This document shows, one piece after another, positions 43,861 through 53,050 of a stretch of DNA of 64,000 nucleotides. This stretch comes from JAIEOG01 sp964519985 (lineage in GTDB: Bacteria; Bdellovibrionota; FAC87; UBA2466), in the NCBI GenBank assembly GCA_964519985.1, contig CAZFMF010000002.1:1-64000 (forward strand), written 5' to 3'. Within the stretch, counting starts at the first letter, position 1, and the number at the start of each line of letters is the position of its first letter. The position numbers were made by a program, and so were the translations under genes. The notes beneath the pieces are model-generated. The model did no database searches. It was given only the letters and a program-made list of their open reading frames with translations, and was not told where the DNA came from.

Positions 43861-43961
43861 AACGTCTCCTCTAATTTTTTTGAGTTTTGCTTAAAGACAG
43901 GACAGTTATACGCACTTCCCACCTTGTGCGTTGTCAGGACATCTTCAGAAGTCCGTTTGGA

Positions 43962-43992
43962 GTATCAAAAGGTGCCACGTACTTTTTGATAC
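43962..43992. repeat. REP-like hairpin, copy B
   Basis: GTATCAAAA and TTTTGATAC form a perfect 9-bp outer stem around GTGC-CAC-GTAC. It shares the AAAAGGTGCCACG core with copy A (40506-40540), with C changed to T once in the inner stem, preserved as a G-T wobble. The outer stems differ but both pair perfectly. Confidence 0.75.
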
Positions 43993-44026
43993 CGGTTCCG
44001 TGCCGCTCCGCCGGACTCAGTCGCCC

Positions 44027-44109
44027 GACTGGAAGGCGGCAGGGTACCGGCATGACTGGAAAGGTAGCGGGTACCTGCGTGCGAGATGACTGAAAAGGAA
44101 GTGGGTACC
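44027..44109. repeat. Composite direct repeat, locus 1 (three units)
   Basis: Three 22-base units, each starting GACTGRAAGG or GACTGRAAAGG and ending GGGTACC, lie at 44027-44048, 44054-44075 and 44088-44109. The last two and their 12-base spacer (TGCGTGCGAGAT) match 55061-55116 at 52 of 56 positions. The array ends 1 base before the fumC stop codon. Confidence 0.8.
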
Positions 44110-44110
44110 T

Positions 44111-45523
44111 TTATTCCCCGCCGCCACCGGCCCCCGGAATCACCATCGAAGAGACGTCGAGCAGAGTCTTAAGCTGCTCCGCCGACAGATCGAGGGTTTC
44201 CAGGGCGACTTCGCGTACGGTCTTGTTTTCTTTGAAGGCCTTCTTAGAAATTTCGGCGGCCTTGTCGTAGCCCACCACCGGCGCCAGTGGGGTCGCGAGC
44301 ATCAAGCTGCGTTCCACCGTTTCGGCGATGCGCGCCAAGTTGGCTTCCACACCCTTCACACATTTCTCGTCAAAGACTCGCACGCCGGCCGAAAGGATTT
44401 CGATGGACTGCAGGAGATTGTGGCCGATGAGTGGCATCATCACATTGAGTTCAAAACTTCCGGACTGGCCCCCTAGAGTCACCGCCAGATCATTGCCCAT
44501 GACTTGCGCGCAAACCTGGAGCAAGGCCTCGGGAATGACCGGGTTCACCTTCCCCGGCATGATGCTACTGCCCGGCTGCACGGGCGGCAGATTGATCTCA
44601 GCAAAGCCACAACGGGGTCCGCTGCCCAGCCAACGGAAGTCGTTCGCGATTTTTGTCAACGAGACGGCCACCGTGCGAATCGCCCCACTCATTTCGACGC
44701 AGGCATCCTTCGACGCCTGCGCTTCAAAATGGTTCTCCGCTTCGCGGAACGGAACTTTGAGTTTCTTGGCCAGAACCTCCGAAACCAGTTTGCCAAACTG
44801 GGCATCGGTATTGATACCGGTCCCCACCGCGGTCCCGCCCACCGGCAACTCGCAAACGCCGCCCATGGCGCTTTCCAAGCGCTCAATCCCTTTTTTGACT
44901 TGGTTTTCGTAGCCGGAGAACTCCTGACCGAGCAGAATCGGCGTCGCGTCCTGCAAATGAGTGCGACCGGTTTTTACGATTTTGGAAAACGCGGCGGACT
45001 TTTTCTGGAGTGTCCCCTGCAGCGCTTTGAGGGCGGGAATCAGTTTCTCGTGGACGGTCATGGCCGCCGCCACGTGAATGGCGGTGGGAATAATGTCGTT
45101 GCTCGACTGCCCCATATTCACATGGTCGTTGGGGTGCACCGGCTTCTTGGTGCCCACCGCCGAGCCCAACGCGAGGTTGGCCACATTGGCGGCCACCTCA
45201 TTGAAGTTCATATTGGTGCTCGTTCCCGAACCCGTTTGAAAGATGTCCAAGACGAAATGATCATCATACTTGCCCTGTTCGATCTCATGCGCGGCTTTGA
45301 CGATCGCGCCCGCAATCTTCGCGTCGAGTTTTCCGAGCTTTTGATTCACCTCGGCGCAAGAGGCCTTGATGACGGCGAGCATCCGGATGAAATCGCGGCT
45401 GAAGCGAATGCCGCTGATGGGGAAGTTTTCCACTGCTCGCTGCGTCGTTGCTCCGTAGAGCGCCGTCGCCGGAAGCTGCATTTCACCCATGGAGTCTTTT
45501 TCGGAACGAAATTCGTTTGCCAT
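44111..45523 (-). CDS. fumC: Class II fumarate hydratase FumC
   Basis: The 470-residue cytosolic enzyme interconverts fumarate and malate in the TCA cycle. It has the superfamily signature GSSIMPGKVNP with the catalytic Ser, plus the TSTNMNFNEVAAN-like block (GSGTSTNMNFNEVAANVANL) and GRTHLQDATPI with the active His. Aspartase is the main alternative; the HPNDHVNMGQSSND segment and overall length (about 465) fit FumC. No ribosome site is visible before the ATG; see the divergent promoter entry at 45530-45593. Confidence 0.93.
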   Translation of the reverse strand: MANEFRSEKDSMGEMQLPATALYGATTQRAVENFPISGIRFSRDFIRMLAVIKASCAEVNQKLGKLDAKIAGAIVKAAHEIEQGKYDDHFVLDIFQTGSGTSTNMNFNEVAANVANLALGSAVGTKKPVHPNDHVNMGQSSNDIIPTAIHVAAAMTVHEKLIPALKALQGTLQKKSAAFSKIVKTGRTHLQDATPILLGQEFSGYENQVKKGIERLESAMGGVCELPVGGTAVGTGINTDAQFGKLVSEVLAKKLKVPFREAENHFEAQASKDACVEMSGAIRTVAVSLTKIANDFRWLGSGPRCGFAEINLPPVQPGSSIMPGKVNPVIPEALLQVCAQVMGNDLAVTLGGQSGSFELNVMMPLIGHNLLQSIEILSAGVRVFDEKCVKGVEANLARIAETVERSLMLATPLAPVVGYDKAAEISKKAFKENKTVREVALETLDLSAEQLKTLLDVSSMVIPGAGGGGE

Positions 45524-45529
45524 GGGAAA

Positions 45530-45593
45530 AAGTTAATCGCCCCGGGACCGGAATTCAACCGCCGTTGAATTCGTCTGGCGATCGTCGTATCCT
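45530..45593. promoter_or_regulatory. Divergent promoter pair sharing a perfect inverted repeat
   Basis: GAATTCAAC (45551-45559) and GTTGAATTC (45564-45572) form a perfect 9-bp inverted repeat. On the plus strand TTGAAT (45565-45570), 17 bases, TATCCT (45588-45593) precedes ltaE. On the minus strand TTGAAT (45553-45558), 17 bases, TAACTT (45530-45535) precedes fumC. Both predicted transcripts would begin within a few bases of their ATG. Confidence 0.5.
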
Positions 45594-45601
45594 TCCGGAC
45601 C

Positions 45602-46642
45602 ATGTTCGAAGGCATCGACCTCTACAGCGACACTGTCACCCGTCCTACGCCCGCGATGAAAAACGCGATGCTCGAAGCGAGCCTCGGCGACGAGCAGCGG
45701 GGGGAAGACCCTACTACCCTAGAGCTAGAGAAGCGCATCGCTCACCTTCTAGGTAAGGAGAGCGCGCTGTTCTTTCCGTCCGCCACGATGGCCAATCAAG
45801 TCGCGATCCTGACCCACTGCGGCCGGGGCGATGAAATTCTGGCCGCCGACACGGCCCATATTTTCGTGGCCGAATCGGGGGGACCGGCCGCCTGGGCGGG
45901 CGCCATGTCGCGTCCCATTCCCACCCCGACCGGGATTTTTACCGGACGCGATATCCACGAGCGTTTTTCTCCGGGCGCCGAAGCCCATCGGCCGGAATCG
46001 CGTTTAGTGGTGGTAGAAAACACCACCAATTTCGGCGGCGGCATTGCGTGGCCGCTTCGAGCGCTGGAGGATGTTTGGCGCGCCAGCCGGGACCTGGACC
46101 TAAAAACCCACCTCGATGGTTCCCGTTTTTTCAATGCGGTGGCGGCCACGGGCGAAAGCCCTTCCCGGCTCGTCGCCGGATTCGACACCGTGACGCTCTG
46201 CCTATCGAAAGGGTTGGGATGCAGTGCCGGCGCACTCTTAGCGTTTCCGTCACGGGACTGGCGCACCATCCGTCGTTGGAAGCAGAGGCTGGGCGGCTCC
46301 TTGCGCCAGAGTGGGATGCTGGCCGCCGCCGGACTTTACGCTCTGGAGCACCACCTCGACCGGCTAAAGGAAGATCACTCGAACGCGCGGCGACTGGCCG
46401 AGGGGCTGAGCGGGATTTCCGGCATTGAGGTGGAGACACCGGAACCGAGCACCAATATGGTTTTCTTCCACCTCAACGGCCGCGTGAGCGCGGAGCAGTG
46501 GGAAGGCGCCTGCCGAGAAAAGGGTTTTCGCTTTTCCCAGGTCGGGCCGAATCGCTACCGTGCGGTGACGCACTTGCACATTACAAACGCGGATATTGAA
46601 AAGGTCGTCTACGGCATCAAGGAGATTTCGGCAAAATGGTAG
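45602..46642 (+). CDS. ltaE: Low-specificity threonine aldolase
   Basis: The 346-residue PLP enzyme splits L-threonine to glycine and acetaldehyde. The start MFEGIDLYSDTVTRPTPAMK is characteristic. The PLP lysine K203 is in LCLSKGLGCSAG, with HLDGSRFFNAV holding the cofactor-binding Asp and the ENTTNFGGGIAWP block typical of the family. Length fits (about 340). There is no ribosome site before the ATG, consistent with a leaderless transcript. Its end overlaps lepB by 7 bases. Confidence 0.94.
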   Translation: MFEGIDLYSDTVTRPTPAMKNAMLEASLGDEQRGEDPTTLELEKRIAHLLGKESALFFPSATMANQVAILTHCGRGDEILAADTAHIFVAESGGPAAWAGAMSRPIPTPTGIFTGRDIHERFSPGAEAHRPESRLVVVENTTNFGGGIAWPLRALEDVWRASRDLDLKTHLDGSRFFNAVAATGESPSRLVAGFDTVTLCLSKGLGCSAGALLAFPSRDWRTIRRWKQRLGGSLRQSGMLAAAGLYALEHHLDRLKEDHSNARRLAEGLSGISGIEVETPEPSTNMVFFHLNGRVSAEQWEGACREKGFRFSQVGPNRYRAVTHLHITNADIEKVVYGIKEISAKW

Positions 46643-47358
46643 AACGCGCGGAAGAGCCCCGGAGTTGGAAAGACAAGATCAGGGATTCCCTGCCCCTGAT
46701 TTATCTCATCATTGCGCTTTTTGCCCTGCGGTACTCGTTGGTGGAGCCCTACGTCGTGCCTACCCCATCGATGGAACCGACGCTCAAGAAAGGCGACCGG
46801 CTCTACGCCCTCAAATGCGCTTACGATTTGCGTTTTCCCTTTTTGGACTGGACGCTCGTTCACTTCAAACCGGTGAAGCGCGGTGACGTCATCTTGTTTC
46901 GCGCCCCCCACGAACCCGACAAGATTTACGTGAAACGGGCGGTCGCCGTCGCCGGCGATACCATTGAAGTGAAAGATGGCGGGTTGATCGTCAACGGGCA
47001 GGAAGTTCCCCGCGTCCCGCACACCGATCGGGAAATCATGTATGACATCGATCACGAAGAAGACAAATCGCTCTTCGTGGAAAACCAAGATGGCGTAAAG
47101 CACCACGTTATCCTGGACAATTACCGCCCCGCGTTCCGCAACTTCCCCGAAAACAACCCCCCTTTTCCTTCCGACGGTCCGGTGAAAGTCCCTACGGGTT
47201 TTGTGTTTGCCATGGGGGACAACCGGGATCAAAGCTACGACAGTCGGGGATGGGGCTTCGTGCCTTTACAGAATCTTAAGGGCCAAGCCATGTTCATCTG
47301 GTTCTCCAGCTGGGACTGGAAGATCCGCCCCGAGCGCATCGGAACTTTGATTCAGTAG
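46636..47358 (+). CDS. lepB: Signal peptidase I
   Basis: The 240-residue membrane serine protease removes Sec signal peptides. It has one N-terminal membrane helix (LIYLIIALFALRYSLVEPYV), nucleophile Ser45 in VPTPSMEPTL, general-base Lys100 in YVKRAVAVAGD, and the boxes VKRGDVILFRAP and MGDNRDQSYDSRGWG. The many secreted proteins in this window are its presumed substrates. It starts inside the end of ltaE and stops 7 bases before dnaE. Confidence 0.96.
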   Translation: MVERAEEPRSWKDKIRDSLPLIYLIIALFALRYSLVEPYVVPTPSMEPTLKKGDRLYALKCAYDLRFPFLDWTLVHFKPVKRGDVILFRAPHEPDKIYVKRAVAVAGDTIEVKDGGLIVNGQEVPRVPHTDREIMYDIDHEEDKSLFVENQDGVKHHVILDNYRPAFRNFPENNPPFPSDGPVKVPTGFVFAMGDNRDQSYDSRGWGFVPLQNLKGQAMFIWFSSWDWKIRPERIGTLIQ

Positions 47359-47365
47359 CTCGCTC

Positions 47366-50300
47366 ATGAACGCTGACTTTACGCACTTACATCTGCATTC
47401 GCAGTACAGCCTATTGGACAGCACGATCCGATTCGACGCGCTGTTCAAGGCCGCCCAAGAAGACAAGATGGAAGCGGTAGCGCTGACCGACCATGGCAAT
47501 ATGTTCGGCGCGCTGGATTTCTACCTCAAGGGTAAGGAGTACGGGATCAAGCCCATCCTCGGCTGCGAGATGTACATGGCCCCGCAGAGCCGACTGATGC
47601 GTGGGACACACGGGAACGGGGATGACGAACTAGCTCCCTACGCGACCGCGCGTTCCGGAATGAGCCATCTCATTCTGCTGGTGCAGAATGAGATCGGGTA
47701 CGCCAATCTCTGCAAACTCGTCAGCTCCGGTTTCTTGGAAGGTTTTTACTACAAGCCCCGCATCGATAAAGAAATTCTGGCCAAGCACGCCGAAGGGTTG
47801 ATCGCGACCTCGGCCTGCCTCAAGGGCGAGGTGACCAATCTAGCCCTGCTCGGCGATATGGATCGGGCACGCGAAGCGGCCAAGTGGTACCGCGATGTTT
47901 TCCAGGGACGCTTTTATTTCGAGATGCAGCAAAACGGTTTGCCCCAACAGATGGTGGTGAATGGGCGGTTTCAGGAATTGGCCGCCGAACTCGGAATCCC
48001 GCTCATTGCCACCGCCGATTGCCATTACATCAAGAAAGAGCACGCGCCGATGCAGGAAGTGCTGATGGCGGCGCAAACGGGACGCACCCTCGACGAAGGT
48101 GGCGCCGGCGGGATGAAAAGCGAGGAGTTCTACTTCAAACCCCAGGCGGTCATTAAGGAAGAATTCTCTCACTGCCCCGAGGCCATCGCGAACACGATGG
48201 AAATCGCCCGGCAATGCACATACGATTTCAAGTTCGATGATGAAAAGGGAAAGAAGATTTACCATTTTCCGAACTTCGAACCACCCGGGGGAAAAACCCC
48301 GGAGGACTATTTGCGCGAGCTCGCGCGCAAAGGGCTCGACGAGCGGCTCGCGACCAAGAGCACGACGGACGAAGCCGGTACGCTGTCTCCCGAAGCCCTC
48401 AAGCCCTACACCGATCGGCTGGAACGGGAACTCGGCGTCATCATCGACATGGGATTCACCGGGTATTTCCTCATCGTGGCTGATTTCATTGGATACGGAA
48501 AATCTAATGGGATCCCCGTCGGCCCCGGCCGTGGTTCCGGGGCCGGCAGTCTGGTGGCCTATAGTCTTGGCATCACCGATCTCGATCCCCTCGAACACGG
48601 ATTGATTTTCGAACGTTTCCTAAATCCCGAGCGCGTCTCCCTACCTGACTTCGACGTCGATTTCTGCATGGACAAGCGCGACAAGGTCATCGAGTACGTT
48701 TCGCAAAAGTACGGGAAGGACTGCGTCGCGCAAATCATCACCTTCGGTAAGCTGCAGGCGCGCGGCGTGATCCGCGACGTGGGTCGCGTCTTTGGCATTC
48801 CCGCCGTGGACGTCGATAAGATTGCCAAGCTCGTGCCGGAGACGATCAACATCACGCTCGATGAAGCCTTTGAACAGGAACCGCGATTGCGCGCGCTCAC
48901 CGAGCAGGATCGCCGCCTCGCCCATCTCTTCGAAGTCTGCCGCACGTTGGAAGGATTGCCGCGCCACGCGTCGATTCACGCCGCGGGACTGGTGATTTCG
49001 AATCGCCCGATGGTGGAACATTGCGCGCTCACCCGTGGGAAGAATGACGAGTTGGTCATCCAACTCGATATGAACAATGCCGATCGCATTGGTCTGATCA
49101 AATTCGATTTCCTGGGCCTTAAGACGCTGACCTTCCTGCAGCGCGCGGAGGAACTGATCCACCGTCGCCACCCGCATTCGAGTTTTTCGCTGACCGGCAT
49201 CGATATCGCCGATAAAAAGATGTACGAGATGCTCGCCCGGGGTGACACGTTGGGGGTGTTCCAGCTAGAAAGTTCGGGGATGCAAGACCTGATGAAAAAG
49301 GTCAAACCCGACTGCTTCGGCGATATTGTCGCGAGCAATGCCCTTTACCGCCCCGGTCCGCTCGAGAGCGGGATGGTGGACGACTTCATCAATCGCAAAC
49401 ATGGCCACACCCCGGTGGTTTACGATTTCGAAGAGTTGCGCCCGATCCTGCATGAGACCTACGGCGTGATTGTGTACCAAGAGCAAGTGCAGCAGGTCGC
49501 GATGCGGCTGGCGAGTTATACCGCCGGCTCGGCGGATTTGCTCCGCCGCGCCATGGGAAAAAAGAAGCCCGAGGAGATGGCGAAGCAGAAGGAACGCTTC
49601 ATCAAGGGCGCGCTAGAGAACAAGTTCAATGCCGCCAAGGTCGAAAACATTTTCGAACTCATGGCGAAGTTCGCCGGCTACGGATTCAACAAATCCCATG
49701 CCGCCGCCTATTCGTTAGTGACCTGCCAGACCGCCTACATCAAGGCCCACTACTTGGTGGAATTCTACGCGGCGTTGCTCTCGATCGAGCGTGAAAACAC
49801 GGACAAGATCACCAAGTACATCGCCGATGCTGCCCGTCATGGCATCTCGGTGCTGCCGCCGCATATCAATGAGTCGGAAACCGATTTTACCGTTTTGTCG
49901 GATAAAGAAATCCGATTCGGCTTGGGCGCAATCAAAGGTGTCGGACAAATCGCGATTGATTCCGTTTTGGAGGCGCGCAAGAAAGCGGGCCCCTTCAAAG
50001 ATCTTTTCGATATGTGCGCGCGCACGAATAATCGCACGTGCAATAAGCGTGTCATCGAAGCCTTCGTAAAGGCCGGGGCTCTCGATGGCTTCGGAGTCCA
50101 CCGGGCTTCGCTCTTTAAAGCCATCGACCCGGCCTTGGAAGCCGGTGCTTCCATTCAAAAACTGCACGACCAGGATCAGAACAGCTTCCTCGATCTACTC
50201 GGCGAATCCGATGACTCTTTTACTCAGCGTACGATTAGCTATCCCGATGCGGAAAAATGGGATCGCCTGCAAGAACTGAAATACGAAAAAGACACGATCG

Positions 50301-50923
50301 GATTTTTCGTCAGCGGGCACCCACTCGACGATTTTCAGAGTGAGCTTCAGCGTTACACCACCGTCTCCGTGTCCGAGTGCATTCACTCACAACGGGCGCG
50401 GGAAGTGATGGTGGGCGCCACCGTTACCGCGTTGCGCGAAATCATCACGCGCCGGGGTGACCGGATGGCCTTTGCCACGCTCGCCGATCGCAACGACGAA
50501 ATCGAGGCGGTGATTTTTTCCGATGCTTACCTTGAAGCCGAGGAAATCCTAAAATCCGATGAACCCATCTGGATTCGCGGACAGCTCGAGCGTGCGGACA
50601 ACACCTCGAAAATTATTTTGTCCAAGAAGAGCAATGCGAAAATCCTTTCCCTACGTTATGCCTACGAAACGCTCGGGCGGGAAATGCACCTACATCTCTC
50701 ACCCGGGACCCGGCGGCTTCCCGACGCAAAAGTAGAACAGTTTCGCTCCCTTTTGGCCGCGACCGAAGGGACACCGGGCGCGCCAATCTATTTGCACGTG
50801 CCCACCGAACGCCGGGCCGACACCATCATGAGGCTAAAAGGCTCCATTCCCCTGAAGCGAGAGTTCGTTCACTCTATCCGTTCCCTATTCGACGGGGATG
50901 GGGTTAGTATTGAATTCCGATGA
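47366..50923 (+). CDS. dnaE: DNA polymerase III alpha subunit DnaE
   Basis: The 1185-residue replicative polymerase starts with a PHP domain (HLHLHSQYSLLDSTIRFDAL; residues 1-280). The C-family palm and fingers follow with catalytic PDFDVDFCMDKRDKV, then the finger motif YRPGPLESGMVDDFINRK. A helix-hairpin-helix region is at about 820-880 (IRFGLGAIKGVGQIAIDSVL) and an OB-fold at about 1010-1090 (EVMVGATVTALREIITRRGD). It lacks an exonuclease domain, so it is DnaE1, not PolC. The end overlaps the next gene by 4 bases (ATGA). Confidence 0.97.
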   Translation: MNADFTHLHLHSQYSLLDSTIRFDALFKAAQEDKMEAVALTDHGNMFGALDFYLKGKEYGIKPILGCEMYMAPQSRLMRGTHGNGDDELAPYATARSGMSHLILLVQNEIGYANLCKLVSSGFLEGFYYKPRIDKEILAKHAEGLIATSACLKGEVTNLALLGDMDRAREAAKWYRDVFQGRFYFEMQQNGLPQQMVVNGRFQELAAELGIPLIATADCHYIKKEHAPMQEVLMAAQTGRTLDEGGAGGMKSEEFYFKPQAVIKEEFSHCPEAIANTMEIARQCTYDFKFDDEKGKKIYHFPNFEPPGGKTPEDYLRELARKGLDERLATKSTTDEAGTLSPEALKPYTDRLERELGVIIDMGFTGYFLIVADFIGYGKSNGIPVGPGRGSGAGSLVAYSLGITDLDPLEHGLIFERFLNPERVSLPDFDVDFCMDKRDKVIEYVSQKYGKDCVAQIITFGKLQARGVIRDVGRVFGIPAVDVDKIAKLVPETINITLDEAFEQEPRLRALTEQDRRLAHLFEVCRTLEGLPRHASIHAAGLVISNRPMVEHCALTRGKNDELVIQLDMNNADRIGLIKFDFLGLKTLTFLQRAEELIHRRHPHSSFSLTGIDIADKKMYEMLARGDTLGVFQLESSGMQDLMKKVKPDCFGDIVASNALYRPGPLESGMVDDFINRKHGHTPVVYDFEELRPILHETYGVIVYQEQVQQVAMRLASYTAGSADLLRRAMGKKKPEEMAKQKERFIKGALENKFNAAKVENIFELMAKFAGYGFNKSHAAAYSLVTCQTAYIKAHYLVEFYAALLSIERENTDKITKYIADAARHGISVLPPHINESETDFTVLSDKEIRFGLGAIKGVGQIAIDSVLEARKKAGPFKDLFDMCARTNNRTCNKRVIEAFVKAGALDGFGVHRASLFKAIDPALEAGASIQKLHDQDQNSFLDLLGESDDSFTQRTISYPDAEKWDRLQELKYEKDTIGFFVSGHPLDDFQSELQRYTTVSVSECIHSQRAREVMVGATVTALREIITRRGDRMAFATLADRNDEIEAVIFSDAYLEAEEILKSDEPIWIRGQLERADNTSKIILSKKSNAKILSLRYAYETLGREMHLHLSPGTRRLPDAKVEQFRSLLAATEGTPGAPIYLHVPTERRADTIMRLKGSIPLKREFVHSIRSLFDGDGVSIEFR

Positions 50924-52029
50924 AGCGGATCGCGTGCGTCATTTCTGCCTTTTTGATTGCCTGGCCGGCCGGCCTAGTTGCCGCCGGCGGCGCGCCTTTC
51001 ACAATTGCTTCCGAGTCTTTACCCCCATTGCCGGAAGGGACAGAGGCGCAAAGTGCGCTGCTGCGCCTGAAGCAACAGGCGGTGCGGGAATACCTGCAAA
51101 AAGTTTTGGGACCACGTTACGAAAAGTACGACGGGATGATCACTCCCGATTTCGCCGAACGCTATATTTTGGATTATCAGGTCAACCGACAATCTCCGGA
51201 TTCCACCCAGATGGAGATCTCGGGGCACTTGGACGTCGACGCCCTTCGGCAGCTGGTGCGGGTAAGCGAAACCAAAGCCTTGGGCTCGCAGACTCTCAAG
51301 CCGCTTTTTGTGCTTTCCTCCACGCTGCCGACTTTGACCTGGGACCCGCGGCAAACCGCCCAAACCGTCAAACAAAGCCCGTTTGCGCAATCGCTGCTAA
51401 AGCAGCTCGGAGACCAATTTCAGAAATTTAATGCGGCGCTAACCACCACGGCCGATACCGGTTTGGGGATGACCCGTCCGCCCACCCGCGAAGCGGAAAT
51501 CCGCAGTCTGCGTTCGTACGGAATGACCGCCGGATTCAATAGTGTCGTTTGGGTCAACCTTTCGACGTGCAAACGCTGCGGCACGCGCGTGGATTTTCAC
51601 CTCTACAATCTCACCCAGGGTCGGCACGTCTTGTCGGTGAGCGCGGACGTCGAATTGGAGCCGGGTGAACTGAACGATCCGAAGAAGGTCACCAAGGCGC
51701 TGAGCAAAAGCCTGCAGGACTTCGGCGCCGGGTTTGAGGAAAGCGTTTCCAAGGGGACGCTCTTCGCGATGGAGTACCGCGTCATTGTCGAGGGTCTGGA
51801 TTCCTACAAAGCGTTCAAACAGGTGGACGCGGCCCTGGGCAAGCAAGACTTTGTGCTCCTGCCGCCTTCGGTCTCCCGTAGTGTGAAGGGCTCCGCCGAG
51901 TTTAAGATTTTGAGCCCGCTCCAGCCGCGGGAATTGTTCCAACGCTTCCACGTGGCCCAGTTTCCGGGCCTGACTCTCAGGCCGGTGCGCATTGATTCCC
52001 AGACCGTAACCATGAGATATTTGCAGTAA
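50920..52029 (+). CDS. Secreted protein of unknown function, coupled to dnaE
   Basis: The 369-residue protein overlaps the dnaE stop and has a signal peptide (CVISAFLIAWPAGLVAAGG). The soluble part alternates strands and helices, with a segment LRLKQQAVREYLQKVLGPRY and a Cys pair in LSTCKRCGTRV. The pattern of a periplasmic alpha/beta domain followed by more strands resembles FlgT/CsgG-type periplasmic proteins in outline only. No family recognised. The following genes are a TolB/CsgG-like lipoprotein and a membrane protein, so the three may act together. Confidence 0.7.
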   Translation: MKRIACVISAFLIAWPAGLVAAGGAPFTIASESLPPLPEGTEAQSALLRLKQQAVREYLQKVLGPRYEKYDGMITPDFAERYILDYQVNRQSPDSTQMEISGHLDVDALRQLVRVSETKALGSQTLKPLFVLSSTLPTLTWDPRQTAQTVKQSPFAQSLLKQLGDQFQKFNAALTTTADTGLGMTRPPTREAEIRSLRSYGMTAGFNSVVWVNLSTCKRCGTRVDFHLYNLTQGRHVLSVSADVELEPGELNDPKKVTKALSKSLQDFGAGFEESVSKGTLFAMEYRVIVEGLDSYKAFKQVDAALGKQDFVLLPPSVSRSVKGSAEFKILSPLQPRELFQRFHVAQFPGLTLRPVRIDSQTVTMRYLQ

Positions 52030-52098
52030 CGGAATACCCGTCGGGTTTCCGCTTCTTCAACCAAACGTATTAGCGCATCGCATTAAATGGAGACGATC

Positions 52099-53049
52099 AT
52101 GCTCGCTCGTCTTTTGCCCGGCATCGCCTTGCTGGTCGCGGCCTGCAGTTCCGCCCCCGCCGTGCCCGATTCCGCCCAAGCGACGCCGACGGTCTCGATT
52201 TTCGAGGAGGCGCCCAGCGCGCCGCCCGCCCCCGTAATGGAGTCGGCGCTGAAAAAACGCGTCCTCGTGCTGCCTTTCATCAATCGCACGGACTATCAAG
52301 ATGAGGCGCTGGCGCGCGTGGCCCTTTTCGACGTGCAGCAAGCGATCGCCAATGCCCCCGAATTGATTTTGATCAAGGAAGAGGAGCTCGAAGATCCAGA
52401 ATCGCTTTACTCGGCCGGCGGTGAGTACCACTTCGCCAAAGTGTTTGCTCAAGCCAAGCGCGCAGCCGCCACCGGCGTGATCGTCGGCCGGCTCGAAGAA
52501 GTCAGCATCGTCGAAGAAGGCGAGGACACCGGCGTGCTGGGGGCGCGGCAACGTTTCGCCACCGCCCGGGTGCACTTCCAACTTTTCGATGTCAGCACCG
52601 AGCGCGAAGTTTTCTCCCGCACGGCCACAGCGGAAGTGAAGCAGGAGCGAGTGCCGTGGTTGGACTTGCGCAACCCCGCTTCCGAACCCGAAGAAGGCAA
52701 GGAAGCCGTGTCCCGCGCCCTGAAGAAAATTCTTGAGCGCTTCCCCGTGATCGCACGCAAGCTCGCTTGGGTGGGACGCATCGCCCGGGTGGACTTAAAT
52801 CGCTACTACATTACCGGCGGCGAACAAACTGGAGTGCGCCTCGGGCAGTTGCTCCGGGTGTACGAACCCGGCACCACCGTCTCCGACCCACTCACGGGTT
52901 CGACGATGGGGCTCGCGCCGGGACGATTCAAAGGCCTTTTGAAAGTCACCCAAACCTTCGGTCCCGATGCCTCCGTGGCGGTGCTCTATACCGGCGCCGG
53001 CTTTCGTGAAGAAGATCGAGTCGAAATCCACAATCCGGACAATACCTAA
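52099..53049 (+). CDS. Lipoprotein with CsgG/TolB-like N-domain and FlgT-like C-domain
   Basis: The product has 316 residues from ATG 52099 (after GGAGACG). The leader MLARLLPGIALLVAACSS ends in a lipobox. Residues about 50-190 match the CsgG/TolB N-terminal fold (KRVLVLPFINRTDYQDEALA, then FDVQQAIANAPELILIKEEE and ATGVIVGRLEEVSIVEEG). The last 90 residues (VGRIARVDLNRYYITGGEQT, then LLRVYEPGTTV and GLLKVTQTFGPDASVAVLY) resemble the FlgT C-domain, which helps assemble the H-ring of sodium-driven flagella. That link is tentative. The same two-domain order occurs at 1998-3551. Confidence 0.72.
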   Translation: MLARLLPGIALLVAACSSAPAVPDSAQATPTVSIFEEAPSAPPAPVMESALKKRVLVLPFINRTDYQDEALARVALFDVQQAIANAPELILIKEEELEDPESLYSAGGEYHFAKVFAQAKRAAATGVIVGRLEEVSIVEEGEDTGVLGARQRFATARVHFQLFDVSTEREVFSRTATAEVKQERVPWLDLRNPASEPEEGKEAVSRALKKILERFPVIARKLAWVGRIARVDLNRYYITGGEQTGVRLGQLLRVYEPGTTVSDPLTGSTMGLAPGRFKGLLKVTQTFGPDASVAVLYTGAGFREEDRVEIHNPDNT

Positions 53050-53050
53050 A

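Noticed and set aside
40506..43992. Sigma-54 promoter in the REP-like cores (TGGCAC on the minus strand)
   Set aside because: The -24 half is present by chance of the core. No TTGCA stands at -12, and both copies lie in palindromic repeats.
44027..44109. CRISPR array
   Set aside because: Three units with spacers of 5 and 12 bases, and units that vary, do not fit CRISPR (repeats 24-40 bases, spacers 25-45). The spacer itself recurs at 55083.
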